Source of the DNA: Tuctoria greenei | Taxonomy: Eukaryota; Streptophyta; Magnoliopsida; Poales; Poaceae | DNA length: 64,000 bases | Direction: 5' to 3' | Assembly: GCA_036927565.1 (NCBI GenBank) | Contig: JAYESD010000001.1 | Coordinates: 271,323,560 to 271,387,559 of the forward strand | In this document: positions 32,560-44,015 of the stretch, piece after piece | Layout: each line of letters starts with the position of its first letter | Position numbering within the stretch: position 1 is the first letter of the stretch | Notes under the pieces: generated by a model | Seen by the model: the letters and a program-made list of their open reading frames with translations, nothing else | Told to the model about the DNA's origin: nothing | Databases searched by the model: none | Translations under genes and position numbers: made by a program

Positions 32560-33222
32560 CAATTATCACAGGCGGCTAGATACAAGTAAAGAAACATCTG
32601 TGATAACCTAATTTTCACAGGCGGTGTCTGTTATGGTAGAAACCGGCTGCGTTAAAGGGTCTTCACAGACGGCTGATATAGGTAAACTCCGTCTGTGATA
32701 ACTTCATTATCATAGACGGGTTAGTTATGCTTCAATAACCGTCTGTAAAGACACATTATCATTGGCGGTTAGTTATGCTTCAAAACCCGCCTGTGAAGAC
32801 ATATTATCATAGGCGGTTAGTTATGTTTCAAAATCCGCCTATGAATACAAATTATCATAGACGGTTAGTAATGCTTCAATACCCGTCTGTGAAGACTTCT
32901 TATCATAGACGGTTAGTTATTCTTCAATAACCGTCTGTGATAAGACCTTTATCACAGACGGTTATATATGCTGCACGACCCGTCTGTGATAAAGTGTTTT
33001 CACAGACGGCTAGCCTAAGTAAAGAACCGCCTATGATAATCGATCTTCACAGGCGGCTATCCTTAGTGAAGAACCGTCTATGATAATTACTCTTCACAGG
33101 CGGTTTCACTTCTCCGCCTGTGAAATTGCGGATTATCACAGACTCTTCGTTTCAGGCGGTTTTAAAAGCCGTCTGTGATAATAGGTTTGGAGCCGCCTGT
33201 GATGAGGCTTATTGTAGCAGTG
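32560..33222. repeat. Right subterminal repeat array and terminal inverted repeat of the CACTA element
   Basis: At least ten units of about 50-60 bp, each with CACAGGCGG or CATAGACGG opposed to ACCGTCTGTGA or CCGCCTGTGA, forming hairpins. It ends CTTATTGTAGCAGTG, the complement of the left terminus. Confidence 0.88.
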
Positions 33223-33225
33223 AGT

Positions 33226-33586
33226 GATAGAGCAAAAATGAACGTAGCCTGCGTGCTTCCGATTTTTGTGTCCGAGCCGTGGTGTTCCAAGCTTGTAAAG
33301 GGTATATCAACGTCATTTTGTTCATTTAGTTGGGAATAATTGCATAAATGGACTCCTTGAGCATGTGGGCTTACTAATAACGAATGGCGGATCATGCGTT
33401 GGAGCAGAGTTCGCAAGGGCAACGAAAGCCTCATGCAATTGCCGTACACGCGTGAACCATGTGAAACACTCTCTATGCTCGAAACTAAAAATCTGTTGTG
33501 TTCAAGCATGCATCACGCACACAGTGTTGTTTATTCCGCGACAATGGTCCGGCTTCACCAACCATCTGCTCCAGTCTCCATCCACT
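33226..33586. other. Upstream region of the cysteine-rich peptide gene
   Basis: No ORF with a recognisable domain. It directly follows the CACTA element, so the transposon sits about 0.36 kb upstream of this gene's TATA box and could influence it. Confidence 0.5.
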
Positions 33587-33594
33587 TATAAATA
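33587..33594 (+). promoter_or_regulatory. TATA box of the cysteine-rich peptide gene
   Basis: TATAAATA, 70 bp before the ATG at 33664, spacing that fits a short plant leader. Confidence 0.7.
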
Positions 33595-33663
33595 GCGTCC
33601 ATTGCTCCAGTCCTTGGCCACCACCAGGAATCAACCAACAAAGCCCTGAAATCCCTAGCTCGC

Positions 33664-33903
33664 ATGGCCTCTACCTGCTGCAAGCCCGCCATTCTCGTCG
33701 TCTGCATCATGTTTCTGGTTCTGTCCCATGGACAGATACCGGTGATGGGACAGACGTCGGACTGTCCAGGAGCATGCTTTGAGTGCAGGCGCCAGTGCTG
33801 GATTTCTTGCGGCCGTCAGTTTGGCCCGACCCCAACGTTTGACCAGGTGAAAGGATGCAGTGAAAAATGCGTCGTCGAGAACCGCTGCTCCAGCCTGAAG
33901 TGA
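33664..33903 (+). CDS. Small secreted cysteine-rich peptide
   Basis: A 79-residue intronless frame. A hydrophobic signal peptide (CKPAILVVCIMFLVLSHG) is followed by a mature peptide of about 50 residues with eight Cys in the spacing C-x3-C-x2-C-x3-C-x3-C-x15-C-x3-C-x5-C, enough for four disulfides. The start is the first ATG after a TATAAATA box. The pattern is not that of a classical defensin, lipid-transfer protein or Bowman-Birk inhibitor, so no family is assigned. Plant peptides of this size usually act in defence or in reproductive signalling outside the cell, but the role here is unknown. It is one of the two apparently intact genes in the window that lie outside transposons. Confidence 0.75.
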   Translation: MASTCCKPAILVVCIMFLVLSHGQIPVMGQTSDCPGACFECRRQCWISCGRQFGPTPTFDQVKGCSEKCVVENRCSSLK

Positions 33904-34938
33904 TCCATCATTTTCCAAGACATTAGCGCCAACATTCCGTCATCCTCCATCGTCGAGGATGCTATTTGTGTTTTTTATCCTGTTTATTTCGCTCTTTCTA
34001 ATAAGACATACTTAGTGCGTAAGTATGTCACATCAGTTTTTTAAATGCATGTTTGTTTTCATTATGCTGAAGATGATTGTATCTTTTGTTTAGAAGAAAA
34101 ATCAAATAAGATTGTTGCATCCATCACCTTTTTATATTTGAAGTAGAGTACTTGCCTCGAACCGGGAACTGGGGGCACTTTCTGCATTGGCTTGGTTCTA
34201 AATAACGAATACCGATGGCCACGGTAAACGCGTTATAGTAACATGGCATACACTCCAATCGATTTCTTGTTCATCCCGCGACACTGCCATCCCGGCCGAA
34301 CAATGGTGATAGGTCCTCACATGGCATTAGGGTTTAGGGAAGCTCCTGGCTCCCCTCGTCCTCCTACACTTCCATGGCGGCAATGGCTGCAGACCTGTAA
34401 TGTCGGCCATGGCAAGCACCAACGACATGAATCTCAACACGAGCTCGTCCTCCAACTTACCATGCGCCGTCCTTTTCCCAGCCGATGAGCCGAATCATTA
34501 CAGGGTAGCAGCAATCGAATGGGGAGCAGGAGCCAACCCACTACTAAAATCAGGGCAAGCCGGTGGTGACCGTCAACTGAGGGACGGAATAGACTCCATT
34601 TCTGGATGCCTCATTCGTGTCTCAAGTGCCACAGCTTCATGACGCTAGATTCCAGATAGGATTGGAATCATATCTGCGGAGGTTTATAGCGACTCACCGC
34701 CCAGGAGTAGCGGGGTTCAATGGGCTAAGATCCCTTTCAATGGGAGCATTGGTTGTTTACCGAGAAAAAGTTTACTGAAGTAAACACAAATTATTGTGGA
34801 AGTTATTCAAACAATTTCCAGTATCTCTATAAAGCATCGGTCTCTTACATCTTCAAGTAAACCAAGAGCAGCCAAGAAGAATGTGTCAAGCTTAGAATGA
34901 TATACGGAGATGAAGGCGAAACGAACTGGAATTTAGAT
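33904..34938. other. Non-coding stretch between peptide gene and PGK remnant
   Basis: Contains the peptide gene's 3' region (to about 34140). The segment just left of 34939 (about 34740-34938) is in the place of the phosphoglycerate kinase 3' untranslated region on the minus strand. A GC-richer patch at 34240-34640 has short ORFs on the plus strand but no domain that can be recognised. Confidence 0.45.
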
Positions 34939-35052
34939 TCATACAGCCACAGTGACAGCTTCATCCAATGAAACAACTCCAGGAAGCTCCTTCCCTACCA
35001 GCAATTCCAAGCTGGCACCACCTCCAGTTGAAATGTGGCTCACAATGATAGT
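34939..35052 (-). pseudogene. Phosphoglycerate kinase, C-terminal exon remnant cut by a retrotransposon
   Basis: On the minus strand the frame reads into [20 protein letters not shown] and then GVVSLDEA before a stop at 34941-34939. The [11 protein letters not shown] block and the LPGVxxLDEA tail are the hallmark C-terminus of plant phosphoglycerate kinase, the glycolytic and Calvin-cycle enzyme that interconverts 1,3-bisphosphoglycerate and 3-phosphoglycerate. About 37 codons remain. The frame stops at 35052, exactly where the LTR terminus TGTAACACC begins. The rest of the gene should lie to the right of the chromovirus, beyond position 64000. Small departures from the family consensus (Val for Met before SHIS) suggest an already relaxed or divergent copy. 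Confidence 0.85.
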
Positions 35053-35925
35053 TGTAACACCTGGGGACCGAAATCTCAATGTCCAAAGATCTCATTGGGT
35101 GGTGTCGTGCGATGCGACACTCAACAATATACAAGAAAAGAACGAGAACAAATTACAATACCAAGTCTTTATTTATAAACACAGCGGAAGTTTTACAATA
35201 CTAAACGAAAAGGAAATAGAAATATACATCATAGCTACACTCTCGGCACTAGCTATGCAAAAACAAAGTCATCCATGTCCTGGATACTTTGCACTAGCAA
35301 CACCCAACTTACGGCGGCGTGCAGGGTTCCCACTTAGCTGTAAACCCGGGAGGGGGTGCAACCTCGTCATCGAACCCGTCATCAGTCGCATAATCTGCAA
35401 AAAACTTGTTAACTGCAAACGTGAGCTTAAGGCTCAACAAGACTAACCCACCTCACTAGACATATGTATGGGTGAATACTAAACATAGGTAAGGAATAAC
35501 ACAAAGGATACGCCTACAAGTGGATCCTTATAGTCATGTTTTAAGTAGCACATGACATTCTTCAGGCACAACACATTATAGACTCCACAATCAAACAAGA
35601 AACGCTTTGCCGATGATATGACATGCACAAAGCACATAATGCTATTTTAGTTAAAGTATGGGAAAACTGTAAACTTTTAATTGTGCTATCTCTAAGCCAT
35701 ATAAAGTTGTAAAAAAATTATAATGCAATACATCGTATTCTCCTGACTTCTTCAGTATTTGCTACGTCACGACACAGTGAACAAGTGGTACTCTATAACC
35801 ACGAGGGGCGGTGATTGCAATCAGGACACACCCGGTCAACATGACACATACGCACTTTTGGAAATGCCAGCGAGTACTTACAGCAGTACCTACATAGCAC
35901 TTCAGTACTAGTCGTATATGGCCAC
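35053..35925 (-). repeat. Chromovirus 3' LTR, left fragment
   Basis: Begins TGTAACACCTGGGG next to the PGK exon and runs to the GCCAC target copy at 35921-35925, where the Tat-type element interrupts it. Sequence such as ACACAGCGGAAG resembles the corresponding end of the solo LTR at 8592. Confidence 0.75.
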
Positions 35926-36818
35926 TGTCGGTACCCTACGTACTGGGTACCCCACGATACCGCAAGAAGTGCAAGAAAGTTCCACCCGTCAGAGTTGAAG
36001 GCCCTTGCAGGTCCCACATGTCACATTACACCGGACCCGCTCCCCTCATATGGCTGGCTCCTGGGTTAACACGTGTAAAATAAGACTGGAACAAAACTCC
36101 CAACCAAGGGAAGCTCCAGCGACTACACGTGCACAACAGCCCCGGACCTAGCCCCCGTCTGAGAGAAGCTCCGATGCTGACACGTATACAGCGACCCCGG
36201 ACCTACCCACCCGCAAGGGAAAGCTCCGGATCTGCCACGTGTGGAGCCCCCGGACCTTCATCGCCAACAGAAATACGAGCAGATCACATCCGTTACAAAC
36301 ATTCAAGGACGGTTAAAGCAGCAGTTACAAGGTCTGATAATATGTCATTAATGCCATATTAATGACACACGATCAGTGCACCATTAATAGGGGTAACACT
36401 GCCATGAAGGCACGTTACTGCACTATTAAATATACTTAATACCCTTTAGACGGTGTATTAGGTAATTAAGCACACCAGGGCCACATGTCAGGCCGGGCCA
36501 GCTTTGTAACGGTCAGTCCTTAGAACTATAAAAGGGCTGCACCGCACGAATAGTAGGGGAGGCTGATCTGATCTGTGGAGAGGCTGATCTGAGCTGTGGA
36601 GAGGCTGATTGGATTCGACCTGATCTTAGCGAACGTACTCGCTTAATATGATTACACAAAACCCGTGGAGTAGGGTCTTACGCTCAGGCGACCCGAACCA
36701 CGTAAATCTTTGAGGTCATCATCTTGATATTGATCTTTGCGTGCCCCAACCACAAAAGAACCTCTGCGGGCTGCTTCTCAGCGGGTCCGAGGGAAGTGTC
36801 GTATCAAGCACTTCGACA
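35926..36818 (+). repeat. 5' LTR of the Tat-type element
   Basis: 893 bp, TG...CA termini, TATAAAAG at 36527-36534. Very similar by eye to the 3' LTR. Confidence 0.9.
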
Positions 36819-36838
36819 TTTGGCGCACCAGGTAGGGG
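36819..36838 (+). other. Primer-binding site of the Tat-type element
   Basis: TTTGGCGCACCAGGTAGGGG directly follows the 5' LTR. The TGGCGC start is typical of a site complementary to a tRNA 3' end. Confidence 0.7.
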
Positions 36839-36860
36839 CACTCAATCTCAAGATCACAAG

Positions 36861-38351
36861 ATGGTGAATTCAGCTGCTGGATCTTCCAATGGCAACAACG
36901 CTGGGCCACCTGCCGGAGGCATTCCCTCCAACGTCCAACAACCAGCAGGTGTCGTTGTTCCAGCAGGTTCTGTGGCACCACAACCACCATCTGTTCCGGC
37001 AAACAATGCTGGTAAAAAAGATGGAGCATCTGCGTCGATCACTGCATCGACAAACAACAACCCTGAGCACACACTCATTATCGCGCGCGCTCTTCTGCAA
37101 CACCATCCACCTCCAGGTGCACCCCAGGGTGCTATGGAGCAGTAGAGGGCTGATGTTGATCATCTGGTTGCAGCTGCGGCTGCAGGCATCAGCAACCAAG
37201 GTCCTCCCCCTTCGGGCCGAGCACCTTCACAATGACAGACTTTGTCTAGCTGACTTGGTCCACAAGTCTCTCAACAAAGGAGATGTGTTGCCTCCCAACA
37301 GGTGACTTCGTTGCCTCCCGGGGCACGACACACCCATACCATTACCAGGATTCCGACTCATGACCTACGATCAGAACTGGATCGTCGTTATCGTCAACAG
37401 GACGATCGTGTCCACATTGAGTGTGCTCGTGAGAGGCGAGAAGCTCGGGACAACCCTGCTCATAAGGGAGTAGGAGGAGGTTGTTCTGCCCTGGCCATGC
37501 ACTTATGTATGGTCAAGTGGCCACAGAAGTTTTAGCCCCACTTACCAGAGAAATTCGACGGGACTGTCAACCCCGCTGAATTTCTTCAAATCTACTCTAC
37601 TGCCATACTTGCAGCGGGGGGTGATGAGGTTGTGATGGCTAATTACTTCCCGGTGGCCTTAACTGGGACTGCAAGGTCCTGGTTCATGAGTCTTCCACTC
37701 GACTCCATTAATAGTTGGGCGGAATTGTGCCAGCAATTCACTGCCAACTTCGGGAGCTCCTATACCCGGCCCGACACTGAATTGGGCCTGTTTGCTGTAA
37801 AGCAAACTTCGGGGGAATCGCTACGGTTCTTCATCCAGCGATTCTCTCAGGTACGAAATCCTATTCCTTCTATCTCGAGCTCTTCTATTATCGTTGCATT
37901 CAGACATGGTGTTCGAGATAAGAAGATGCAAGAGAAGTTGGCCGTTAAAGAAGTTACCAGTGTCACGGAACTCTTTAGCCTAGCTGACAAATGTGCTAGA
38001 GCTGCGGAGGGCCGTGAAATGCACTCCAAGCCAGCTCCGAAGGCCAACCAAAAGTCCTCCAAAACTGAAGCCACTACCTTTGGTAGTGGTAAGAAGAAGA
38101 AGAAGCCCAACGACAAAAAGAAGCCGTCGGCCGGCGCTCCAGCTGCTGCTGCCGCTGCAGCTCCTGGAAGCCGGGGGCCACGCCCCGAGAAGCGACCTCG
38201 TCCTTCATCAGAGGACGGCAACAGTTCCAAAGCATGGTGTCCGATTCACAAAATGAACCGACACGGCTTGGAAGAGTGTCGGGAGGTCCAGAACCTTGCC
38301 GAGCAGTACAACAAGCGCCGGGAAGAAGCTCATTTCCATCAAAGGGAATGA
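36861..38351 (+). pseudogene. Gag of the Tat-type element, interrupted
   Basis: An N-terminal frame from the ATG at 36861 is Ala/Pro/Asn-rich and stops at 37143-37145. The capsid region resumes around 37540 with the retrotransposon-gag motifs EFLQIYSTAIL and ALTGTARSWF, and runs to 38351. It ends in a Lys-rich segment and a Cys/His knuckle-like WCPIHKMNRHGLEEC. Gag would form the cytoplasmic particle. The stop near 37145 and frame breaks at 37290-37540 abolish a single product. Confidence 0.8.
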
Positions 38352-38597
38352 AAACAAAAAGTCGACGAAGCTCCGGCTGAAGTGGAGTTAGGTTTCCAAG
38401 ACCCTAAACAGGTCTTGAAAGCCGTTTACAACACTGTTGACGACGACTCCGACACCTTTGACAACGAACGTCGGAGGACCTTGAACATCATCTATGGTGG
38501 TTCTTGGGACATCACCTCTCGCCGCATCCTCAAGACAATGCAGCAGGACATGGCCATGGTAGCTCCTGCTGCTAAGGCAGAACCACATCAGAAGTAG

Positions 38598-41500
38598 ATG
38601 GATACACCCATCATTTTTGATGCCTCAGACTGCCCTCGAAACATGATCGGGGCTGGTCAACTCCTGTTGATGCTGTCACCCACCATTAACAATATCCAAA
38701 TCCACCATGTAATGGTGGACAGAGGTTCCAGACTAAACCTCATAAGATTCAAAGCTTTCTTTAAGCTTCAGCTCCGGCTTTCGGACCTTCGCCCATCTCG
38801 ATCTTTCTCCGAAGTAGGTCCAGGAACCATTACTCCTCTTGGTTCCATTACACTCTGAGTGACCTTCGGGACCCGGGAGAACTACAGAACTAAGAAACTG
38901 GTTTTCGACGTTGCGCAGATCAGTCTGCCCTTCAATGCCATTTTGGGTAGACCAGCTTTATACAAGTTTATGGCTGCTGTCCATTATGGTTACTTGGTGT
39001 TGAAAATGCCAACACCCACGGGCGTTCTCCAGATCCGCGGAGATCGTACTACAGGAGTCACTGCACTGGAGGAACTCTATGCGCTTACCACAGCGCAAGA
39101 GGAAGCATCTGGTAAGGAGCCAGCTCTGAATCCTCCAAGCATTCGCCACAAAGGCTCTACCTCCGCACCTCGTGTGCAACCAAGCAGCGACACCGACATT
39201 CCCGTCAAAGCCGTCCAAATCGGTTTCGATGCTGCTCAGACTAACCGTATATCAGGGGGTCTGAACAACAAATAGGAACTCACACTCATCACTTTCCTCC
39301 GGGCTAATGTCAACGTGTTTGCTTGACAACCGTCACAAATGCCTGGGATCCCTAGGGAGGTGATTGAGCACAATTTGAAGATTTACCTAGACGCACGGCC
39401 TGTACACTAGAAGCCCCGGAAGCAATAAATCAAGCGACAAAACTCTATCTGATAGGAAATCAAGAAGTTGCTCGAAGCTGCATTCATCCGTGAAGTCTTC
39501 CATCCAAAATGGCTAGCAAACCCAGTTGTTGTACCTAAGGCCGGTGGGAAGCTTCGGATGTGCATCGACTAGACCACCTTAAATAAGGCATGTCCAAAAG
39601 ATCCATTTCCACTACCCAGAATAGATCAGATAGTGGACTCCACCTCCGGGTGTAAGCTACTGTGTTTCTTAGATGCATATTCTGGATATCATCAAATCCA
39701 AATATCTAAGGAAGATGAAGAGCACACTGCCTTCATAACATTAGATGGATTGTATTGTTATACTGCCATACCATTTGGTCTTAAAAATGTTGCTTCAACA
39801 TTTGTGTGAACTATGTACAAAACATTTGGAGAGATAATTAGAGACTTGGTGGAGGTGTATGTTGATGACATCGTTGTGAAGATAAAAAACAAGGAGTCGC
39901 TCCTTGACAACTTACAAGTCGTCTTTGACAAGCTGCGCACTACGCGTACCAAGTTGAACCCGGACAAGTGTGTCTTCGGGGTTAGCTCCGGAAAGCTTCT
40001 AGGGTTCTTGGTAACTCACCGAGGAATTGAAGCAAATCCGGCGAAGATCAAGGCTATAGAAGATATGCGGCCACCAGCCCGCATTAAAGATGTCTAGAAG
40101 CTAACTGGATGCCTAGCTGCGCTCAGCCGGTTTATCTCACGACTGGCAGAACGGGCGCTACCCTTCTTCAAACTCTTGAGAAAGTTCGGACCTTTTCATT
40201 GGTCTGAAGAAGCAGAAAAGGCGTTCCAAGAGTTGAAGCAACTCCTCACCACACTACCAATCTTGGTAGCTCCGAATCCTGGTGAGCCTTTACTACTTTA
40301 TATTTCGGCAACCACTGAAGTTGTCAGTATGGTTCTGGTTGCGGAAAGACCAGAGCCACACTCAATTCAGGCGTCCAGACCCCTCCGGGAGGGTCTGGAA
40401 CCAACCGAAGACGTGACTGGGTCTCAGCTCCTAGACACAGAACCTCAAAATGAAATGCTAGGAGATCAACCCATTCATTTGAGGAAGTTCACCTGGCTAA
40501 CCAAGATGATCTGGATCATCCCAGCGAGATTTGGGTTGAACGAGGAGGAATTTTGTACCCCTCCGGGAGGGTCCAAGAAGCACAACCTGAAGGTCCGGGA
40601 ACCTCCATCAAGGTCTGGACCGATGGAGAGGAAGCTTCGGGTCCTTCTGAAAGGGTTGTCCAACGCCCTATGTACTTCATCAGCGAAGTACTCCATGACT
40701 CCAAGACAAGATACATTGAGGTGCATAAACTTCTTTACGCAGTTCTTATTGCCTCAAGGAAGCTTCGTCATTACTTCCAATCCCACAAAATATCAATGGT
40801 AACCTCTTTTCCTCTGCGTGCAATTTTGCATAACCCCAATTCTACTGGGAACATTGCAAAGTGGGCAGCGGAATTGGCTGAATTCGATCTAGAATTCGTG
40901 TCAAGACAAGCAATTAAAAGTCAAGCCTTGGCTGACTTTGTGGCGGAATGGACTCCCTCTCCATCAAACCCTGGGGGCCATAGTGAGCAGAAACAAGAAC
41001 TCAAAGTTCCGGTATTCACTAAGCCTCACTAGACCCTCTACTTTGACAGCTCCATGCAGAAGCAGGGGGCTGGAGCTGGAATCCTTCTCCTGGCTCCGAC
41101 CGGGGAGAAGATCAAATACATGGTACACCTTGATTTCAAGGCAACCAATAATATGGCAGAGTATGAAGTCGTCATCTATGGACTCAAGGTGGCATTATCT
41201 TATGGTGTAAAACAACTGTTGGTGAAGGGAGATTCACAACTCATCATCAAACAAGTGAAAGGTGAATGTTCCTGCAACAATTCTCAATTAGCTGCTTATC
41301 TCCTTGAAGTCCAGAGGCTTCAGAAGGACTTCAAAGTCCTATATCTCCATCATGTTCAGCACCTTCATAACTCCGAAGCCGATGAACTCTCAACGAAAGC
41401 CTCAACCGGAGCTCTAGCTCCTAACGAAATCTTCGTCCGGAGGTTGTCAAAACCAACAGCTCAGCCTCCCAAACTGAGCGAAGGGGCCGAGACCAGCAAA

Positions 41501-41740
41501 TCGAAGCTGGCAGTCCCGGTGGCCCTATTACCATGGCGTTCACCAAGGGTCGTAGGTGCTGTCGGAAGCTCCGAGCAATCCAGTACGCAAGACTCAGAAG
41601 CTCAAGTTAGCTCCGATGCATGGATCTCAGAGATTCAGAGCTACTTGAAAGACAATATCCTTCCTGAAGACAGTGTATCCGCTGACCGGATTGTCAGATT
41701 GGCTAAAAGATACAAGTTGGTAGAAGGGGATCTCTACTGA
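38598..41740 (+). pseudogene. Protease, reverse transcriptase and RNase H region of the Tat-type element, degenerate
   Basis: Protease (38598-39275) has MVDRGSRLNLI where the family reads D-G-G-S, and a stop at 38856-38858. RT (about 39280-40170) still shows the YVDDIVV active site and the VDSTSGCKLLCFLDAYSGYH block, but carries many stops. A first RNase H-like region follows to about 41000. A second RNase H (41054-41400) starts near YFDSSMQKQGAGAGILL and keeps TNNMAEYE and GDSQLII. This dual RNase H arrangement is typical of the Tat lineage. No functional polyprotein is possible. Confidence 0.85.
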
Positions 41741-41761
41741 CGCGGTGCCAACGACATCCTA

Positions 41762-42856
41762 ATGCGGTGCATTGCAAGGGAAGGAGGCCGCGAGCTCCTC
41801 GCAGAAATCCATGGAGGCAAGTGTGGGAACCACACAGCTTCCCGTACGTTGGTTGGTAAAGCCTTCCGACATGGCTTTTACTCACCTACAACACTCCAGG
41901 ATGCAGTTGATCTAGTGAAGAAATGTGAAGCATGTCAGTTCCATGCAAAACATATTCACACACCTGCTCAATCACTAAAAATGATACCTCCTACATGGCC
42001 ATTCGCTGTGTGGGGCATGGATATCTTGGGACCTTTCCCAAAAGTCGTCGGAGGTTACAGGTTCCTATATGTCACCATCGACAAGTTCACCAAGTGGCCG
42101 AAAGCAACTCCAGTAGTAACAATCAACAAACAATCAGCAATCAAGTTCTTGGAGTCCATTATATGCATATTTGAAGTTCCAAACAAAGTCATAACTGACA
42201 ACAGAACTCAATTCACAAGTGCTGCATTCCAAGAATATTGTGAAGACATCGGCATTCAACTTAGTTACACTTCAGTAGCTCATCCAGCAAGCAATGGCCA
42301 AGCCGAGAGAGCAAGCGCAGAAATCTTAAAAGGACTCAAGATGCGCACATACGAGCGCTTGAAAAAGCACGGAGCTATCTGGATTGAAGAGCTTCCACCC
42401 ACATTATGGGCGAATAGGACAACACCTAATCGGTCAACTGGGGAGACTCCATTCTTCTTGGTGTATGAAGCTGAAGCAGCCCTTCCTCCGGAGATCACCT
42501 TGGGGTCCCTCCAGGTCCGAACCTTCGACGAAGCCGCGCAGAACCAGCTCCGGCGTGAAGACCTTGACCTTGTCAACGAGGGAAGGGGCCAAGCAGCTGT
42601 TCGGAATGCACGTTATCGCCAAGCGCTCTGGCGCTATCATCAAAGGCATGTGCGTGACCGACAGCTTGAAGAAGGTGATCTGGTGCTCCGAAAGATACTA
42701 ACTCGTGAAGGGATGAACAAACTTTCCCCCAGCTCGGAGGGTCCCTTCCGAGTCATTAAAGTATCACGATCAGGATGTGTTCGCTTGGCAACTAAGGATG
42801 GGATCCCACTTCCCAATCCTTGGAACATCGAGCACCTCCATAAGTTTTACGTTTAA
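41762..42856 (+). CDS. Integrase of the Tat-type element (open frame)
   Basis: A 364-residue uninterrupted frame, continuing from the broken upstream polyprotein. The HHCC zinc-binding part ends in CEACQFH. The catalytic core shows Asp in WGMDILGPF, Asp in VITDNRTQF, and Glu in SNGQAERASAEI. The C-terminal part (EEGDLVLRKI, then GPFRVIKV and PWNIEHLHKFY) is the GPY/F-like module; there is no chromodomain. Integrase inserts the cDNA into chromosomes. It has no separate start signal and would be made only as part of the polyprotein, so the open frame reflects limited decay rather than independent expression. Confidence 0.85.
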   Translation: MRCIAREGGRELLAEIHGGKCGNHTASRTLVGKAFRHGFYSPTTLQDAVDLVKKCEACQFHAKHIHTPAQSLKMIPPTWPFAVWGMDILGPFPKVVGGYRFLYVTIDKFTKWPKATPVVTINKQSAIKFLESIICIFEVPNKVITDNRTQFTSAAFQEYCEDIGIQLSYTSVAHPASNGQAERASAEILKGLKMRTYERLKKHGAIWIEELPPTLWANRTTPNRSTGETPFFLVYEAEAALPPEITLGSLQVRTFDEAAQNQLRREDLDLVNEGRGQAAVRNARYRQALWRYHQRHVRDRQLEEGDLVLRKILTREGMNKLSPSSEGPFRVIKVSRSGCVRLATKDGIPLPNPWNIEHLHKFYV

Positions 42857-44015
42857 AATCACGTAGGTGAGTCTGTAATTACACACAATGCATATTGTAG
42901 AGTCATTATACTGGGACGGGCAAGTCCTCCGAGAGAACATCTGGATCCCTCCGGGAGGGTCCGGGAAGTTCAAGTAACACTTGACACAGTCACAACACTA
43001 AAAGTGTAACTACTTGCTCTGGGCTAGCACAAGATGTATAGCACATTTAGCTTGGTCCAGCACCCTACGTGTGTCCTTGTCTCCCCTGTAATCCGGACCT
43101 ACAATGAAAGGCATTGTTGTGTAAAAACAGACTCCACGTGCATTTACCTTCGATGCAAGGCTCAATATATCAAATTATTTTTACTCCGCTTGTCTATAAT
43201 AAAGTTGTGCAAATCTTTTTGTGCTTTGTTTCAAGTAATTCACATGCATTACAAGCCTTATTTATAGTCTTTTTGGACCTTAACATTGCTACATAGTCTA
43301 CTTGCCTGAACGCCAAGCCAACATTGGTCCGGAGTGTGCTATCGGCTGAGTCTGGTCCTGCACCCTGAGTACGTTGCTCTACCTACACCCCGGCAGGCCT
43401 CAGTAGGGTGAGTACTAAAAAGGCATGTAGATCTTAAAAGATTATATCAAAATGCTCGTTATCATGCTGAGTTTCTTCAGATTCAAAGTTCAAATAAGAA
43501 CAATAAGTCACAACCATTTATAGACAGGAGGACAAATTTTACTTTATCTCTTGTCTTTAATGTGCAGGAAAAGCAAAAATTCATAGTGATGGTGGACGAC
43601 ACCGGCACTACTAAGCTCTGACATCTCACAAGATAGGTCTTCCATCAACGACCAACATTTTGATGCCGGAGCTACCAAGCTCCGACCATTCCAGGGGGCC
43701 TGTCTTCAACGCTTCAAAATTGAAGACTTCGGACTTAAAATCTACAAGTGCGAGGCAACCAAGTCATCAACATACTGTCATAACCTTTGGTACATGTACA
43801 CACCTCAACTGTACACATGTACCAGGGGGCCAACAAGATACGACACAGTATATTGAAGACAAAAGTGAAACTGAAGGCAGAAAGGAGGATTTCATTAATT
43901 TGAGATATTGGATTACAAAATGGGGAGAGTACAGCAGAAGGCAATATGAAGAAAACCCTAGCTACTGGAGGACCTAAGACCTACGGAATAATGAAGCTAC
44001 TTTTTGGGCAACTTC
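42857..44015. other. Spacer of the Tat-type element between integrase and antisense gene
   Basis: No protein domain seen. Contains short direct repeats of a CTCCGGGAGGGTC(T/C) type that also occur inside the RT/RNase H region. Confidence 0.5.

Larger units (their letters stand above)
14403..33222. mobile_element. CACTA (En/Spm) DNA transposon, 18.8 kb, complete, carrying extra host-like genes
   Basis: The left end starts CACTACTACAAAAAGC and the right end, read inward, starts CACTGCTACAATAAGC: a 16-bp terminal inverted repeat with two mismatches. A 3-bp target duplication AGT flanks it (14400-14402, 33223-33225). Subterminal arrays of a (C/A)AGGCGGTT or CAGACGG motif in both orientations lie at each end. 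Inside are an uninterrupted TNP2 transposase (minus), an intact six-exon partner gene with a ULP1-like domain (plus), and a complete SUMO E2-like gene (minus). An F-box/Sel1/MYND-like gene and two related small acidic ORFs are also present. Large internal tandem repeats (491-bp and 754-bp units) fill the middle. Intact ends, target duplication and both transposition genes make recent or current activity plausible. Confidence 0.93.

Noticed and set aside
34243..34642. Possible gene fragment with MASTNDMNLNTSSSSN-like frame
   Set aside because: Short, no domain, no splice or promoter support; composition alone is not enough.
43660..43977. 105-codon plus-strand frame in the Tat-type element
   Set aside because: No family resemblance; it lies in the non-coding spacer after integrase.
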